Assembly: GCF_050337105.1 (NCBI RefSeq)
Contig: NZ_JAKJSQ010000025.1
Coordinates: 1 to 53,452 of the forward strand
DNA length: 53,452 bases
From: Aliivibrio_A kagoshimensis
Lineage (GTDB): Bacteria; Pseudomonadota; Gammaproteobacteria; Enterobacterales; Vibrionaceae
Reading direction: 5' to 3'
How positions within the stretch are numbered: the first letter of the stretch is position 1; every line of letters starts with the position of its first letter. Positions 43,901-53,278 of this stretch are shown in pieces. A program made the position numbers and the translations under genes. The notes below the pieces were generated by a model, which was not told the origin of the DNA, did no database searches, and was given only the letters and a program-made list of their open reading frames with translations.

Positions 43901-46262
43901 GTTTAGGTAATTCCAAGATGATCATTGCGCCACCATTTATCGATGAAGCGAGAAAAATTGAACCATTAAATCGTTTAATTATAGACCTACTTATACTCAA
44001 GCCTAATCCTAAACCGACCTCTTTGGTGGTAGTAAATGGTGTGAAAAGTGATTCAATGATCTCTGGTTCGAACCCTTTACCACTGTCTTTTATTGCAATG
44101 GTATGCAAATCATTGTTTGAGTCTAAATGGACTATTTCGATGCTTTTGGTCTGTTCACTGGCAACAGCGTCACAAGCATTAACCAGTAAATTAATAATGA
44201 TCTGTTCTAATTGAATGCTGTCTGCCTCAGTGATAAGTCCTTTCGACAGCTGATTGATGATTTCTGTCTGCTGGCGTTTGGCTTTATTTGCCACGATAGC
44301 AGAGGCTTGTTCGGTTACTTCGAAAAGATCAACGGCAATCAAAGGGCAATCTACCGGGTGTTTCTTGGCAAAGTGGCGAAGATTTTTAATGATTTTCCCC
44401 ATGCGAACCCCAAGTTCTTCGATTTTAGTTAATGAGCTTGGTAGCGCGTGATACTGCTGAGTATCGACTGCCATTTTAGCGCTAAACAGATAGGTAGAGA
44501 TAGCTGAGAGAGGCTGATTAAGCTCATGGGCCATACTGGTCATTGCTTGGCCTACCACTGCCATCTTGGCTGCTTGTATCAGCTCTGTTTGGGTATCTCT
44601 GAGATTCTGCTCCGTTCTGCGGTGCTCTTGTATCTCGCCTTTGAGTTCTTGGTTGGCAAGGGTCAATGAGTTGGTTTTTTCATTCACGTGCATTTCAAGA
44701 ATACGCTTGGTCTCAATATGTTCAGTAATATCGGAGATGGTGATAATGACTTTTTGACTATGACCTTGCTCAAATAAGTTAAGGTTGAGCCTGAGATAAA
44801 TTATGTCTTCCGGTTTGTTTTTTGGTTGTATGAAAAGTGTCACGGTGGAAGAACCTTTACGGTGCAGATCGCCAGTGTGTACAAATTGCGCTTTTAGCTT
44901 CTCTTTATTTTGCGATATAAAACAGTCCCACACCATGTTGCTTTCCGGAGAGCACTTATTATCGAACAGTTTTTTGGCTGATGGGTTTACCGACTCTATC
45001 ATTCCGGTCAGATCACAGGTGATGATACTAGCAAGGGTATTATTAATAAGGTTGAGGGCATTAGTACGTTCCATCTCTCTTATCTGTGCTCTAAATTCAC
45101 GTAACTTCTCGCCAATTTGTCCGATTTCATCGCTACCTGATACGGTGATTTTAGAGTCGATCTTACCTTTGTTAATCGCTTCTAAGCTGTCACTTAATTG
45201 GTTAAGTCGGTTAACAATTCGAATTTTGACAAAGTAGATGGTAAGAAAAATACTGATGGCCAGTGAGATGCTAAAACAGATGATGAGTAAGCGGTTTCCA
45301 TCGGCAATGGTTGTTTGCGTACTCAACTTAACCTCTTTAAGGGTTAAATCGGCATCACCGACCATTCTTTTTATTTGCTGATGCTGCAGCGCCAATTGCG
45401 TGAGAATAGAGGAGTTAGTGGCATCAATTTCGTTTTGCAGTTGAACATTTTCATTCAGCTTCTGTTGAAAATCGCCACTGGGCTGAATAATGGTTGAAAG
45501 GTCCTTTAACAGTTGGCGGTAGGCAATCGTAGATGAGTGGTAGTATAGCTTCTGACTTAATGACTCAATTTCGTCTAACTTGTACTTAATGACTTGAAAG
45601 GCATTGTCTATTTGAATTTGATGAGGTGTAAGAGGCAGCTCCTCTATCTGATTATAGAGTGCAGTCTCTTTATCCATGATGTTTTGAGTAATGGAAAACT
45701 CTTCACTGATGTTATTCAGATTACTTTTCTGCGCATTATCGTCGTTAATTCGAGTCAGCTGCCATTGCAGTTCTTGCCTCAAGGGTTGCAGTTCATCAAT
45801 GATATCTTGATGAATCCAATGCAATCTCTCTACCGTGGTGTTAATCACACGGCTATTGTCAATTCTTCTTAATAGTTGATTACTCAAAATATCGATATCT
45901 ATTGACAGCTGTTTATAACCGAAATCAAGCTCCGACGTATCGGGCGTTCTTTTAAGGTTTTTCATGACCTCTTTAATGGTTGAGATCTCGGTATTTAACG
46001 AGAGCTTTAAACTGTTGTGTTCGGCTTTATTATCAGAGGCTTGGATTTGAGTAACAAAGGACTGTAAATGTGCGCTGTGATTCTCAAGTTGATAGCTGGT
46101 ATTCAATGTAGGAACACTGGAGTTCAATATGGTGTTTACATGCGTATCGAGATTGTTCCAAGTGGTCAGTGCGACCACACTGATCACCGCGATCAACAGA
46201 GTACAGCTTGCAAAGGCCAGCATGAGTTTGGAACCAATAGTGTGATATTTTATTGTTCTCAT
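43887..46262 (-). CDS. pgtB: Sensor histidine kinase PgtB
   Basis: This 791-residue membrane kinase has a first helix (about 12-32), a large helical periplasmic region (about 35-325), a second helix (about 328-350), a HAMP linker, a PAS-like region (LNLINNTLASIITCDLTGM) and the histidine kinase core. The phosphorylated His is in MAHELNQPLSAIS, followed by N box LLVNACDAV, G1 DSGKGFEPEI and G2 GLGLGLSISRSI. It is longer than Salmonella PgtB (about 670), mainly in the N-terminal half. It overlaps pgtC by 4 bases (ATGA) and pgtA by 14, so the three form one tightly coupled operon. PgtC is thought to deliver the ligand signal. Confidence 0.88.
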   Translation of the reverse strand: MRTIKYHTIGSKLMLAFASCTLLIAVISVVALTTWNNLDTHVNTILNSSVPTLNTSYQLENHSAHLQSFVTQIQASDNKAEHNSLKLSLNTEISTIKEVMKNLKRTPDTSELDFGYKQLSIDIDILSNQLLRRIDNSRVINTTVERLHWIHQDIIDELQPLRQELQWQLTRINDDNAQKSNLNNISEEFSITQNIMDKETALYNQIEELPLTPHQIQIDNAFQVIKYKLDEIESLSQKLYYHSSTIAYRQLLKDLSTIIQPSGDFQQKLNENVQLQNEIDATNSSILTQLALQHQQIKRMVGDADLTLKEVKLSTQTTIADGNRLLIICFSISLAISIFLTIYFVKIRIVNRLNQLSDSLEAINKGKIDSKITVSGSDEIGQIGEKLREFRAQIREMERTNALNLINNTLASIITCDLTGMIESVNPSAKKLFDNKCSPESNMVWDCFISQNKEKLKAQFVHTGDLHRKGSSTVTLFIQPKNKPEDIIYLRLNLNLFEQGHSQKVIITISDITEHIETKRILEMHVNEKTNSLTLANQELKGEIQEHRRTEQNLRDTQTELIQAAKMAVVGQAMTSMAHELNQPLSAISTYLFSAKMAVDTQQYHALPSSLTKIEELGVRMGKIIKNLRHFAKKHPVDCPLIAVDLFEVTEQASAIVANKAKRQQTEIINQLSKGLITEADSIQLEQIIINLLVNACDAVASEQTKSIEIVHLDSNNDLHTIAIKDSGKGFEPEIIESLFTPFTTTKEVGLGLGLSISRSIIKRFNGSIFLASSINGGAMIILELPKHDNK

Positions 46263-47545
46263 TTGTTATGTTCTTTTTTATTAATATCAATAATTATCTG
46301 GCTAGCACGTGAGAGGTTAAGGTTAAATTTCTGGTTCCACTTAAGCTGAATTTTAAGAAGATCTGGGTTGTATTTAGGGTCGCCTTCGTAACGAACTGTT
46401 TTTTGATGAGCACTTAATGCTTCATCCTCATTAATGGGAAAATGAAAAAGAATACTTTTCGCTTGCTCAATTTGCTGTTGAATATCAGGTCTACCTTGGT
46501 ATCTCTTTTGCGCTTTTATAATGCTTAACCAAGTATCTTGCAGTTGTGGCAATTGCTGAGTAATTGCCAAATCAAATAAGGTATTGATCAACTGTTCTCT
46601 TCGAGTCATTACTTCTTTATCTAAGATGAAATGAACATTTTTTGCGAGTTTAGGGTCATTGATAGGTTGTTTGGCAAAGCTATTACTGGAAATTGTACTC
46701 TGTACGCTATTAGACAGAAAGTAATCAAGAAACTGTGTCGTCAGTCTATTTTGATCTTGGGTATTGAGCACGCCAACTAAGGAGGGCATCAGCGCCACAT
46801 TTGATAGGTATGAATAACTCAAGAATGATAAGTTGGTTAAATTGAGCGCGTAACTATCAATCACGGGACCAGCACCAACAATGCCCCTTGAAATAGATTC
46901 GCTGACCCCAAAGCTGCGTGAAGAGATGGTGGCTAAGTTGGCCCCGATATTAAGCAGCAAACGCCAGCCCTCATCCCAACCATAATGCTGAAGAATACTC
47001 TCAATCATCATTTGAGTGGTTCCTGAGCGGGTTGGAGTACTCATCGTAATGTGTTGGAAGAAATCTGGTTTGGCTAAATCTTCCCATCGGGTAGGTTGAG
47101 GCAGCTTGTTCATCGCTAAATAATCTTTGTTCCAGAGAATCACTGCACCGGAATACCCAACTGCGACAGCTCGATTGTCATCTACCATAATATGTGCAGC
47201 TAACCAAGCGGGTGGGTTGTATTTAGATGGAACCGCTTTGAGTAACTGTAATTCATTGAGCTTATTCATTAAAAAAGGGGATGTGGAGATAACGACATCA
47301 ATATCATCGATATAACCTTGATTAAGCAGCTTGATGCTGGTGGAGGTACGACGATGAATCACTTTTACTTTCGCGCTGCTATATTTTTGTTTGAACCCAT
47401 CTAAGATTGGCTGGAGAGGTTTCTCTGACAGTGTGGTGAGTATCACCAATGTATTGCTGTCATTTTTTGCACTTACTGTAAAGGAAGTGAATGGCAGTAT
47501 TAGAGAGGTGAAAATAGCGATAACAAAAAAGAGTAATGGTCTCAT
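46259..47545 (-). CDS. pgtC: Periplasmic binding protein PgtC
   Basis: This 428-residue extracellular solute-binding protein has a signal peptide (about 1-26, ending VSAK). The body is of the iron/phosphate-type SBP fold: LVILTTLSEKPLQPILDGFKQKY, DVVISTSPFLMNKL and ITMSTPTRSGTTQMMIESILQHYGWDEGW. In Salmonella, PgtC acts with PgtB in sensing external phosphoglycerates rather than in transport. It is the first gene of the pgtC-pgtB-pgtA operon and is divergent from pgtP. An ATGA overlap couples it to pgtB. Confidence 0.87.
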   Translation of the reverse strand: MRPLLFFVIAIFTSLILPFTSFTVSAKNDSNTLVILTTLSEKPLQPILDGFKQKYSSAKVKVIHRRTSTSIKLLNQGYIDDIDVVISTSPFLMNKLNELQLLKAVPSKYNPPAWLAAHIMVDDNRAVAVGYSGAVILWNKDYLAMNKLPQPTRWEDLAKPDFFQHITMSTPTRSGTTQMMIESILQHYGWDEGWRLLLNIGANLATISSRSFGVSESISRGIVGAGPVIDSYALNLTNLSFLSYSYLSNVALMPSLVGVLNTQDQNRLTTQFLDYFLSNSVQSTISSNSFAKQPINDPKLAKNVHFILDKEVMTRREQLINTLFDLAITQQLPQLQDTWLSIIKAQKRYQGRPDIQQQIEQAKSILFHFPINEDEALSAHQKTVRYEGDPKYNPDLLKIQLKWNQKFNLNLSRASQIIIDINKKEHNK

Positions 47546-47845
47546 GTCTCATTCCAAGGCTGTTTTGTGCGTTCAGTCAAATGTTGATAAATAGATAAAT
47601 AAAAACAGTTTTTATAAGTGAGTCAAATATGACACAGCGAAAAAATCTAAAAGGTACTTTATCACTATCTTAATCTTAGCATTTGAATAAAACGGCCACT
47701 TTTGACACCTAATTATCCACGCTTGAGTCAAAATTGTCTCGAAATGGTCCTTTTGTCACAATCCCCCTTTTCACTGAAGATAGCCCCCGACAACAAATTA
47801 TCGCACGTTAGCGAGATTTTAATTAAAAATGAAATAGGGTGAAGT
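47546..47845. other. Divergent control region between pgtC and pgtP
   Basis: This 300-base AT-rich gap has no gene. It holds several GTCAAA or TTTTGNCAC elements, at about 47577, 47624, 47700, 47727 and 47752, and the palindrome listed separately. I see no -24/-12 promoter, in keeping with the loss of GAFTGA in PgtA. Confidence 0.5.
47725..47740. promoter_or_regulatory. Palindrome candidate PgtA operator
   Basis: GAG-N-CAA-NN-TTG-N-CTC is a 16-base imperfect palindrome (12 of 16 symmetric positions), 106 bases before the pgtP start codon. Neighbouring GTCAAA/TTTTGACAC elements resemble its half-sites. Assignment to PgtA is by position only. Confidence 0.35.
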
Positions 47846-49186
47846 ATGTTTGGATTCTTCAAAACTCGGGAAGACCTACCTGTCATGGAAGGTTCGACGG
47901 AACAGATACAAAAGAAATTTAAATCCTACCAATGGCAAGTGTTTTTAGGGCTTGTTTTTGGTTACGCGGTTTTTTACGTAGTTCGTTTAAGTTTAGGTGT
48001 GGTTAAAAAACCCATGCTTGATGCTGATATTGTAACACTAGCAGAACTCGGCATTATGGGTTCGGCCTTCTTTTTTACGTATGCAATAGGTAAGTTCTCT
48101 AACGGGTTACTTTCTGACTACGCCAATATCGGCCGCTTTATGTCCATTTCCCTTCTTTTGTCAGGGGTAACTGCAATAGCTATGGGGATGAACACAGCCA
48201 GTGCATTCTTCGTTATTCTCTGGGCACTAAACGGTTGGTTCCAATCAGTCGGTTCAGCTCCTTCGTGTGTATCACTATATCAGTGGTTCTCTCCCAAACA
48301 GCGTGGTAGCCGCTACTCGATATGGGCTGGTTCACGCAACATTGGCGAGGCGATCACTTGGATTCTTACTGCATCACTGGTGAGCTACTTTGGTTGGCGC
48401 GCTGGTTTCATCGGTGCTGGTATTGCAGCGGTTGCAGCTGCGCTATGTATGCTTGTTGCTCTAAAAGATCGACCACAAACATATGGACTTCCTGATGCAG
48501 CAACGGCTTTTGGTGAAGAAGTTGAAGATAAGGTAAAAGCTTCGCCTGCTGAAACTCGCAAAGCACAATTGTTTATCCTTAAGCAACCTACACTTTGGTT
48601 AATCGCAGCGGCATGTGCCATGATGTATATCTCTCGCTATGCAATGTCATCATGGGCTGTTTTGTATCTGCAAGAGTCAAAAGGTTACGACTTATTAGAC
48701 GCAGGTTTTGCAATGTCTGCTTACCCAATCGCTGGTTTAGCTGGGGCAATTTTGTCGGGAATGATGTCTGATAAATTGTTCAAATCTAATCGCCATATCC
48801 CAACATTGATCTACGGTATCATCAACATCGCTGGTATGTGCTTAATGTTCTTTGGGCCATCTAGCCGAATGGTAGATGCTGTTGCACTAACCATGATTGG
48901 TTTCGCTATTGGCGGCCTAGTGGTTTTCCTAGCAGGGCTAACGGCATGTGACCTTATGCCTCAAAAAGCTGTAGGTGCGGTGAAAGGATTCATTGGTCTA
49001 TGTTCATACATGGCAGCGTCTGCTCAGGAATTGATTTCTGCGTCATTAATTGATGTTCAAGTCGTTGATGGTGTTGAAGTGTATGACTTCAGTAGTGCTC
49101 AGTATTTCTGGTTAGGTGCAGCAGTATTGTCTCTGATATTAGCATTAACTGTATGGAATGCTAAAAAAGTTACCACGTTAGAATAA
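47846..49186 (+). CDS. pgtP: Phosphoglycerate:phosphate antiporter, OPA family
   Basis: This 446-residue MFS protein of the organophosphate:Pi antiporter family has about 12 membrane helices. It shows GYAVFYVVRLSLG in helix 1, the KFSNGLLSDYANIGRF loop, and QWFSPKQRGSRYSIWAGSRNIGE, with the basic residues that bind phosphate in the family. It should exchange external phosphoglycerate or PEP for internal phosphate. By sequence it is also like UhpC/UhpT, so hexose phosphate is possible. The PgtABC system next to it, divergent, makes phosphoglycerate the better guess. A pyruvate kinase gene follows it in the same direction. Confidence 0.83.
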   Translation: MFGFFKTREDLPVMEGSTEQIQKKFKSYQWQVFLGLVFGYAVFYVVRLSLGVVKKPMLDADIVTLAELGIMGSAFFFTYAIGKFSNGLLSDYANIGRFMSISLLLSGVTAIAMGMNTASAFFVILWALNGWFQSVGSAPSCVSLYQWFSPKQRGSRYSIWAGSRNIGEAITWILTASLVSYFGWRAGFIGAGIAAVAAALCMLVALKDRPQTYGLPDAATAFGEEVEDKVKASPAETRKAQLFILKQPTLWLIAAACAMMYISRYAMSSWAVLYLQESKGYDLLDAGFAMSAYPIAGLAGAILSGMMSDKLFKSNRHIPTLIYGIINIAGMCLMFFGPSSRMVDAVALTMIGFAIGGLVVFLAGLTACDLMPQKAVGAVKGFIGLCSYMAASAQELISASLIDVQVVDGVEVYDFSSAQYFWLGAAVLSLILALTVWNAKKVTTLE

Positions 49187-49197
49187 CAGCTCCCCCC

Positions 49198-49243
49198 GTA
49201 GAGAGAGGTTCAGTACCCTCAGAATATTCTGAACTCTCTCTAC
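49198..49243 (+). terminator. Nested hairpin between pgtP and pyruvate kinase
   Basis: GTAGAGAGAGGTTCAG (49198-49213) pairs with CTGAACTCTCTCTAC (49229-49243), 15 pairs with one bulged G. Inside it, TCAGAATATTCTGA (49219-49232) is a perfect 14-base palindrome that uses part of the same right arm, so the two folds compete. Only a short T tail (AATTTT) follows. It may be a weak terminator or an attenuator. Confidence 0.6.
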
Positions 49244-49330
49244 AATTTTCAACATTTGATTGACCTGCAAATATCTTACATAGCATTTTTATTACCATTT
49301 TTAACTCTCTTTTCATAATAGGAAGAATCT

Positions 49331-50806
49331 ATGTGTAAAACTAAAATAGTGGCCACTCTTGGTCCCGCAAGTCAAAGCGAAACAATGATCAGAAAGTTAA
49401 TCCAAGCTGGCGTTAATGTTGTACGTTTAAATTTCTCACACGGTACGGCACAAGAGCACATTGCAAAAGCTGCATTGGTTCGCTCAATTTCACGCTCAAT
49501 GAATCAACATGTCGGTGTTTTAGTTGACCTACAAGGCCCTAAGATTCGTATCTCTTGTTTTAAAACCGGTGTTGTAGAACTAGAAAAAGGCCAAGAATTC
49601 AGTCTAGATGCAACACTTGATGCCAATGAAGGCACTAAAGAGTGTGTTGGATTAGATTACCCTCAGTTAATCAATGACCTAGGAGTTGGCAATACACTAT
49701 TACTGGATGATGGACGTATTCAGTTAGAAGTCACTAATGTTGATACAGAGCGACAAAAGGTAAAAACCCTGGTCTTGAACAGTGGCAAACTGTCAAACAG
49801 AAAAGGCATCAATCTATTAGGCGGCGGTTTATCGGCACCGGCGTTAACGGAAAAAGACATCAGCGATATCTCTATTGCTTCAGCGTTAAATGCGGACTTT
49901 TTAGCAATTTCGTTCCCGCGTAATGCTGAAGACATTCACTATGCACGTCGTAAAGCGGTTGAAGCGGGCTGTAATGCACAAATTGTCGCGAAAGTCGAAC
50001 GTGCGGAAGTGGTAGAAAATGAACACAGTATTGATGAGATGGTGCAAGCGTCAGATGTCATCATGGTTGCTCGTGGCGATCTTGGGGTAGAAATTGGTGA
50101 TGCAAGATTGCCATTTGTTCAGAAGCAGCTTATTGCCCGTTCACGTCATTTTGGTAAACCGGTGATCACCGCGACTCAGATGATGGAGTCCATGATTGAG
50201 AATCCTTTGCCAACTCGAGCGGAAGTGCTGGATGTTGCTAATGCCGTGATGGATGGGACTGATGCCGTGATGTTATCTGCTGAATCTGCTGCTGGAGATT
50301 ATCCAGTCGAAGCGGTTGAAGCGATGGTGCGTATCGCCACGGGGGCTGAAGAGCAATCGCCCTGCGTAAAAAAGTGTTGGGACTGTTTACAGCACCTCTG
50401 CACGGACCCTGAAAAACGTTTTGCCTTATCGTCCATGATCTCTGCAGCACGCGAAAGTTCAGACTTTGGTGTGGCGATCGTGACAGAGCAAGGAAATACT
50501 CCGCTCATTATGTCTCGATGCCAGAGTCAATCTATGATTTGGGCACTCTCTGACAGAACGGTACTGCTCAGGCAGCTATCAATTTTAAGAGGGGTAAAAC
50601 CTGTCTATTTTGAGCACAAGCAGTGTAACTCTGAACAGCTGTCAGTTGAGGTGATTAAACATCTTTTACCTGATGCACAAAAATGCAAAGTAAAGAATAT
50701 GGTCATCACTCAGTGTGAGTCTTTAGAAGGGGTAGGAGATGTCAATGTGTGCCGTTTGGTGACACTGGAATCTGAAGTTGTTTTAGAGGAAAAAGTATCC
50801 GCTTAA
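49331..50806 (+). CDS. pyk: Pyruvate kinase, PykA-type, potassium-independent form
   Basis: This 491-residue enzyme makes pyruvate and ATP from PEP and ADP. Motifs are KIVATLGPAS at the start, VVRLNFSHG, the catalytic Lys in IVAKVERAEVVEN, MVARGDLGVEIG, and ITATQMMESMIENPLPTRAEV. The stretch VDLQGPKIR puts Lys (residue 71) at the site equivalent to rabbit muscle 117, typical of potassium-independent kinases; potassium-dependent ones have Glu there. The C-terminal effector domain (from about 345) is diverged from E. coli PykA. It lies next to pgtP, and a ribosome site (AGGAAG) precedes the ATG. Confidence 0.93.
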   Translation: MCKTKIVATLGPASQSETMIRKLIQAGVNVVRLNFSHGTAQEHIAKAALVRSISRSMNQHVGVLVDLQGPKIRISCFKTGVVELEKGQEFSLDATLDANEGTKECVGLDYPQLINDLGVGNTLLLDDGRIQLEVTNVDTERQKVKTLVLNSGKLSNRKGINLLGGGLSAPALTEKDISDISIASALNADFLAISFPRNAEDIHYARRKAVEAGCNAQIVAKVERAEVVENEHSIDEMVQASDVIMVARGDLGVEIGDARLPFVQKQLIARSRHFGKPVITATQMMESMIENPLPTRAEVLDVANAVMDGTDAVMLSAESAAGDYPVEAVEAMVRIATGAEEQSPCVKKCWDCLQHLCTDPEKRFALSSMISAARESSDFGVAIVTEQGNTPLIMSRCQSQSMIWALSDRTVLLRQLSILRGVKPVYFEHKQCNSEQLSVEVIKHLLPDAQKCKVKNMVITQCESLEGVGDVNVCRLVTLESEVVLEEKVSA

Positions 50807-50836
50807 TTTTGTAAAAACCCGTTCTCCTGTGAGTTT

Positions 50837-50865
50837 GGCCTACCTAATCAGTAGGTCTTTTTTTA
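50837..50865 (+). terminator. Terminator after pyruvate kinase
   Basis: A 7-pair stem (50837-50843 with 50851-50857, one G-U) with a 7-base loop is followed by seven T. Confidence 0.82.
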
Positions 50866-50874
50866 CAGACATAA

Positions 50875-50904
50875 AAAATCCTCACTATAAATAGCAAGGA
50901 TTTT
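50875..50904 (-). terminator. Terminator after yfbU
   Basis: On the minus strand AAAATCCT (50897-50904) pairs with AGGATTTT (50875-50882), running into a T-rich tail. Confidence 0.7.
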
Positions 50905-50925
50905 AAATATACTGATTCAAACGTG

Positions 50926-51426
50926 TTAAGCGTTAAAGATCTGCAATAATTCCGTTGGACATAAATGATACTGTCGAGGACATTCGCGCCATGTTGCTAG
51001 CATACGACGGTATTTATCAAGCATTGGAACTTGGCTGTTAAATTGATGATCACTGCTATCAAACTGAGGGTATAAACCTTCAGAATTCTTAAGAAAACGC
51101 ACGTAGTTTACTTGTTGAGCTTCGGTAGCAATATCAAAACCTAAGAAGTTTAAACGACGTTGGTCAACACTGTTTTTATCATCATCGCTAAGCAGGTTAT
51201 TTGACTCCTGCATGGCATGGTACATCTCCATAATGTCGATGATTTCACGACATTCAGCTTCAGTAACAGAACCAAAATCTTTATCAAGCTCTCGAATTTG
51301 AAGGCCATATCCGCGTTCAACAATTGTCTGTAAGCGCGTGTATTTATCAGCGTTGTTAGGGTCCATTTGTGACATTAAGTAGTATTGATTTGATAAAATT
51401 AGACGCTGTGCGCTTGTCATTTCCAT
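50926..51426 (-). CDS. yfbU: YfbU family protein
   Basis: This 166-residue cytoplasmic protein resembles E. coli YfbU (164 residues) end to end: EMTSAQRLILSNQYYLMS, RLQTIVERGYGLQIRELD, IIDIMEMYHAM, FLGFDIATEAQ and CPRQYHLCPTELLQIFNA. Function is unproven in the family. In E. coli it neighbours yfbV and ackA; here it lies 16 kb from them, next to the pyruvate kinase. It is transcribed towards its own terminator. Confidence 0.93.
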   Translation of the reverse strand: MEMTSAQRLILSNQYYLMSQMDPNNADKYTRLQTIVERGYGLQIRELDKDFGSVTEAECREIIDIMEMYHAMQESNNLLSDDDKNSVDQRRLNFLGFDIATEAQQVNYVRFLKNSEGLYPQFDSSDHQFNSQVPMLDKYRRMLATWRECPRQYHLCPTELLQIFNA

Positions 51427-51517
51427 TGTGTAACCTCTTAAAAACTAAATCTGCTGGTAGATTAGCAGTAAATCATATGTAAATTAATTGATCTTGATAC
51501 AGGTATCTAGCTATTTG

Positions 51518-53278
51518 TTAGGATAGGCCAATTATATTTCCTTGTTGGTCTATATCCAAATTCATAAAGGCGGGTTTTTCAGATAACCCTGGCATCGTCA
51601 TGACCTCCCCACATAATGCATAGATGAATCCAGCGCCTGCACACAGCTTCAACTCTCTAATTGGCAGTGTGAAATCTGTGGGTGCTCCTTTAACTGAAGG
51701 ATCGGAGGTGATGGAGAGGGGGGTTTTTGCCATGCATAATGCCAAATGAGAAAAGCCCAATGCTGTGAACTTGTTGAGTTGAGCAGTGGCTTGTTCAGAA
51801 AGTGTTACGTTCGTTGCGCCATAACCAATTTCTGATATTGCCATGATTTTTTCTTCCAAGCTCTGATCAAGCTGATAGATGGGTTTGAAATTTGATGGCT
51901 GCTCACACGCCGTAATGACTTGGTTAGCCAAGTCTATCGCGCCTTCCCCCCCTTTACAAAAGGCATCACTGGTAGCGACGTTGATGGAGTAAGGTGCATC
52001 AATGTCGTTGATCATGGCGTTAAGTTGTTCAAGCTCTTCACTAGAATCCTGCGGGAATCGGTTAATCGCCACTACGACGGGAACACCATATTTATGAACA
52101 TTATCAATGTGCCATTTTAAATTTTCAAACCCTGCGATCAGAGCGGCTTCATCGGGGTCGGAAATTGATGTTGGGAAGGGTTGACCTGGAGCTAAATCGT
52201 ACTTTCCTGAGTTGGCTTTTAAACCTCTTAGAGTGGCAACTAATACCGCACAATCTGGTCCAGAACCAGCATATTGGGCTTTAATGTTACAGGCTTTTTC
52301 AAAACCCATATCTGAACCAAAGCCACCTTCCGTCACGGTATAGTCGGCAAGCTTAAGGGCAACTTTATCAGCAATAATTGAAGAGTTACCATGAGCAATA
52401 TTAGCGAAAGGACCCGAATGAATGAGAGTAGGAACGCCCTCTAACGTTTGCATTAGTGTGGGTTCGATTGCTGACTTCATGATGACGGTCATCGCACCGG
52501 CGACTTGGAGATCTTCAGTAGTAACTGGCTGCCCATCGAGATTGAAACCGATGACTATTTTGCCGATTCGTTTGCGCAGATCTTGAAGGTCGGTGGCCAG
52601 AGAAAGAATGGCCATAAGCTCTGAAGCGGCGGTAATATCATAACCCTCTTCTCGCTCATATCCATTGATGGTTTTTGAAGGGGCATTTTTACCAACGGTA
52701 ACCATTCTAAGCGCCCGGTCATTGTGATCTATCACCCGCCGCCAAGTTACCTGCTTCGTATCGATTTGTAAGGCGTTGAGCCCAGTCTTTGCACTGAAAG
52801 CGTCATAACCATGTTTTTGTTCGTGATAGATACGGGCATCTATCGCCGCGGAAGCAAGGTTATGAGCAGAGGTGACAGCATGAATATCCCCTGTTAAGTG
52901 TAAGTTGAGCTCTTCCATAGGAGCAACTTGGCTATACCCTCCACCGGCTGCACCTCCTTTAATTCCAAATACCGGTCCCATTGAGGGTTGACGTATGCAG
53001 GCTATGGCGGACTGTTTCTGCTTAGCTAAACCTTGCGCTAGACCAATCGTGGTGACGGTTTTTCCTTCACCGAGAGGAGTTGGAGTGATCGCGGTGACCA
53101 ATACAAGTTTTCCGTTTTTTTTATGCTTTAAGCGATCTATCACGTCAAGACTCACCTTTGCTTTGAATTTGCCTTGCGGGGTGAATTCATCTGCTGATAA
53201 ACCTGCGTTTAATGCAATTTTTTCAACCCTGGAGAGTGGGGTATTTTGACTAATGTCGAGATCGCTAATAAACACCAT
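51518..53278 (-). CDS. fhs: Formate--tetrahydrofolate ligase
   Basis: This 586-residue enzyme joins formate and tetrahydrofolate using ATP to give 10-formyl-THF for purine and formyl-Met-tRNA synthesis. The nucleotide-binding motif is TPTPLGEGKTVTTIGLAQGL near 65-84. Other conserved blocks are RQPSMGPVFGIKGGAAGGGYSQVAPMEE, LNLHLTGDIHAVTSAHNL, GPFANIAHGNSS and TEGGFGSDMGFEK. A ribosome site (AAGGA on the minus strand) lies before the ATG at 53278. Many enterobacteria lack fhs, but vibrios commonly have it. Confidence 0.96.
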   Translation of the reverse strand: MVFISDLDISQNTPLSRVEKIALNAGLSADEFTPQGKFKAKVSLDVIDRLKHKKNGKLVLVTAITPTPLGEGKTVTTIGLAQGLAKQKQSAIACIRQPSMGPVFGIKGGAAGGGYSQVAPMEELNLHLTGDIHAVTSAHNLASAAIDARIYHEQKHGYDAFSAKTGLNALQIDTKQVTWRRVIDHNDRALRMVTVGKNAPSKTINGYEREEGYDITAASELMAILSLATDLQDLRKRIGKIVIGFNLDGQPVTTEDLQVAGAMTVIMKSAIEPTLMQTLEGVPTLIHSGPFANIAHGNSSIIADKVALKLADYTVTEGGFGSDMGFEKACNIKAQYAGSGPDCAVLVATLRGLKANSGKYDLAPGQPFPTSISDPDEAALIAGFENLKWHIDNVHKYGVPVVVAINRFPQDSSEELEQLNAMINDIDAPYSINVATSDAFCKGGEGAIDLANQVITACEQPSNFKPIYQLDQSLEEKIMAISEIGYGATNVTLSEQATAQLNKFTALGFSHLALCMAKTPLSITSDPSVKGAPTDFTLPIRELKLCAGAGFIYALCGEVMTMPGLSEKPAFMNLDIDQQGNIIGLS

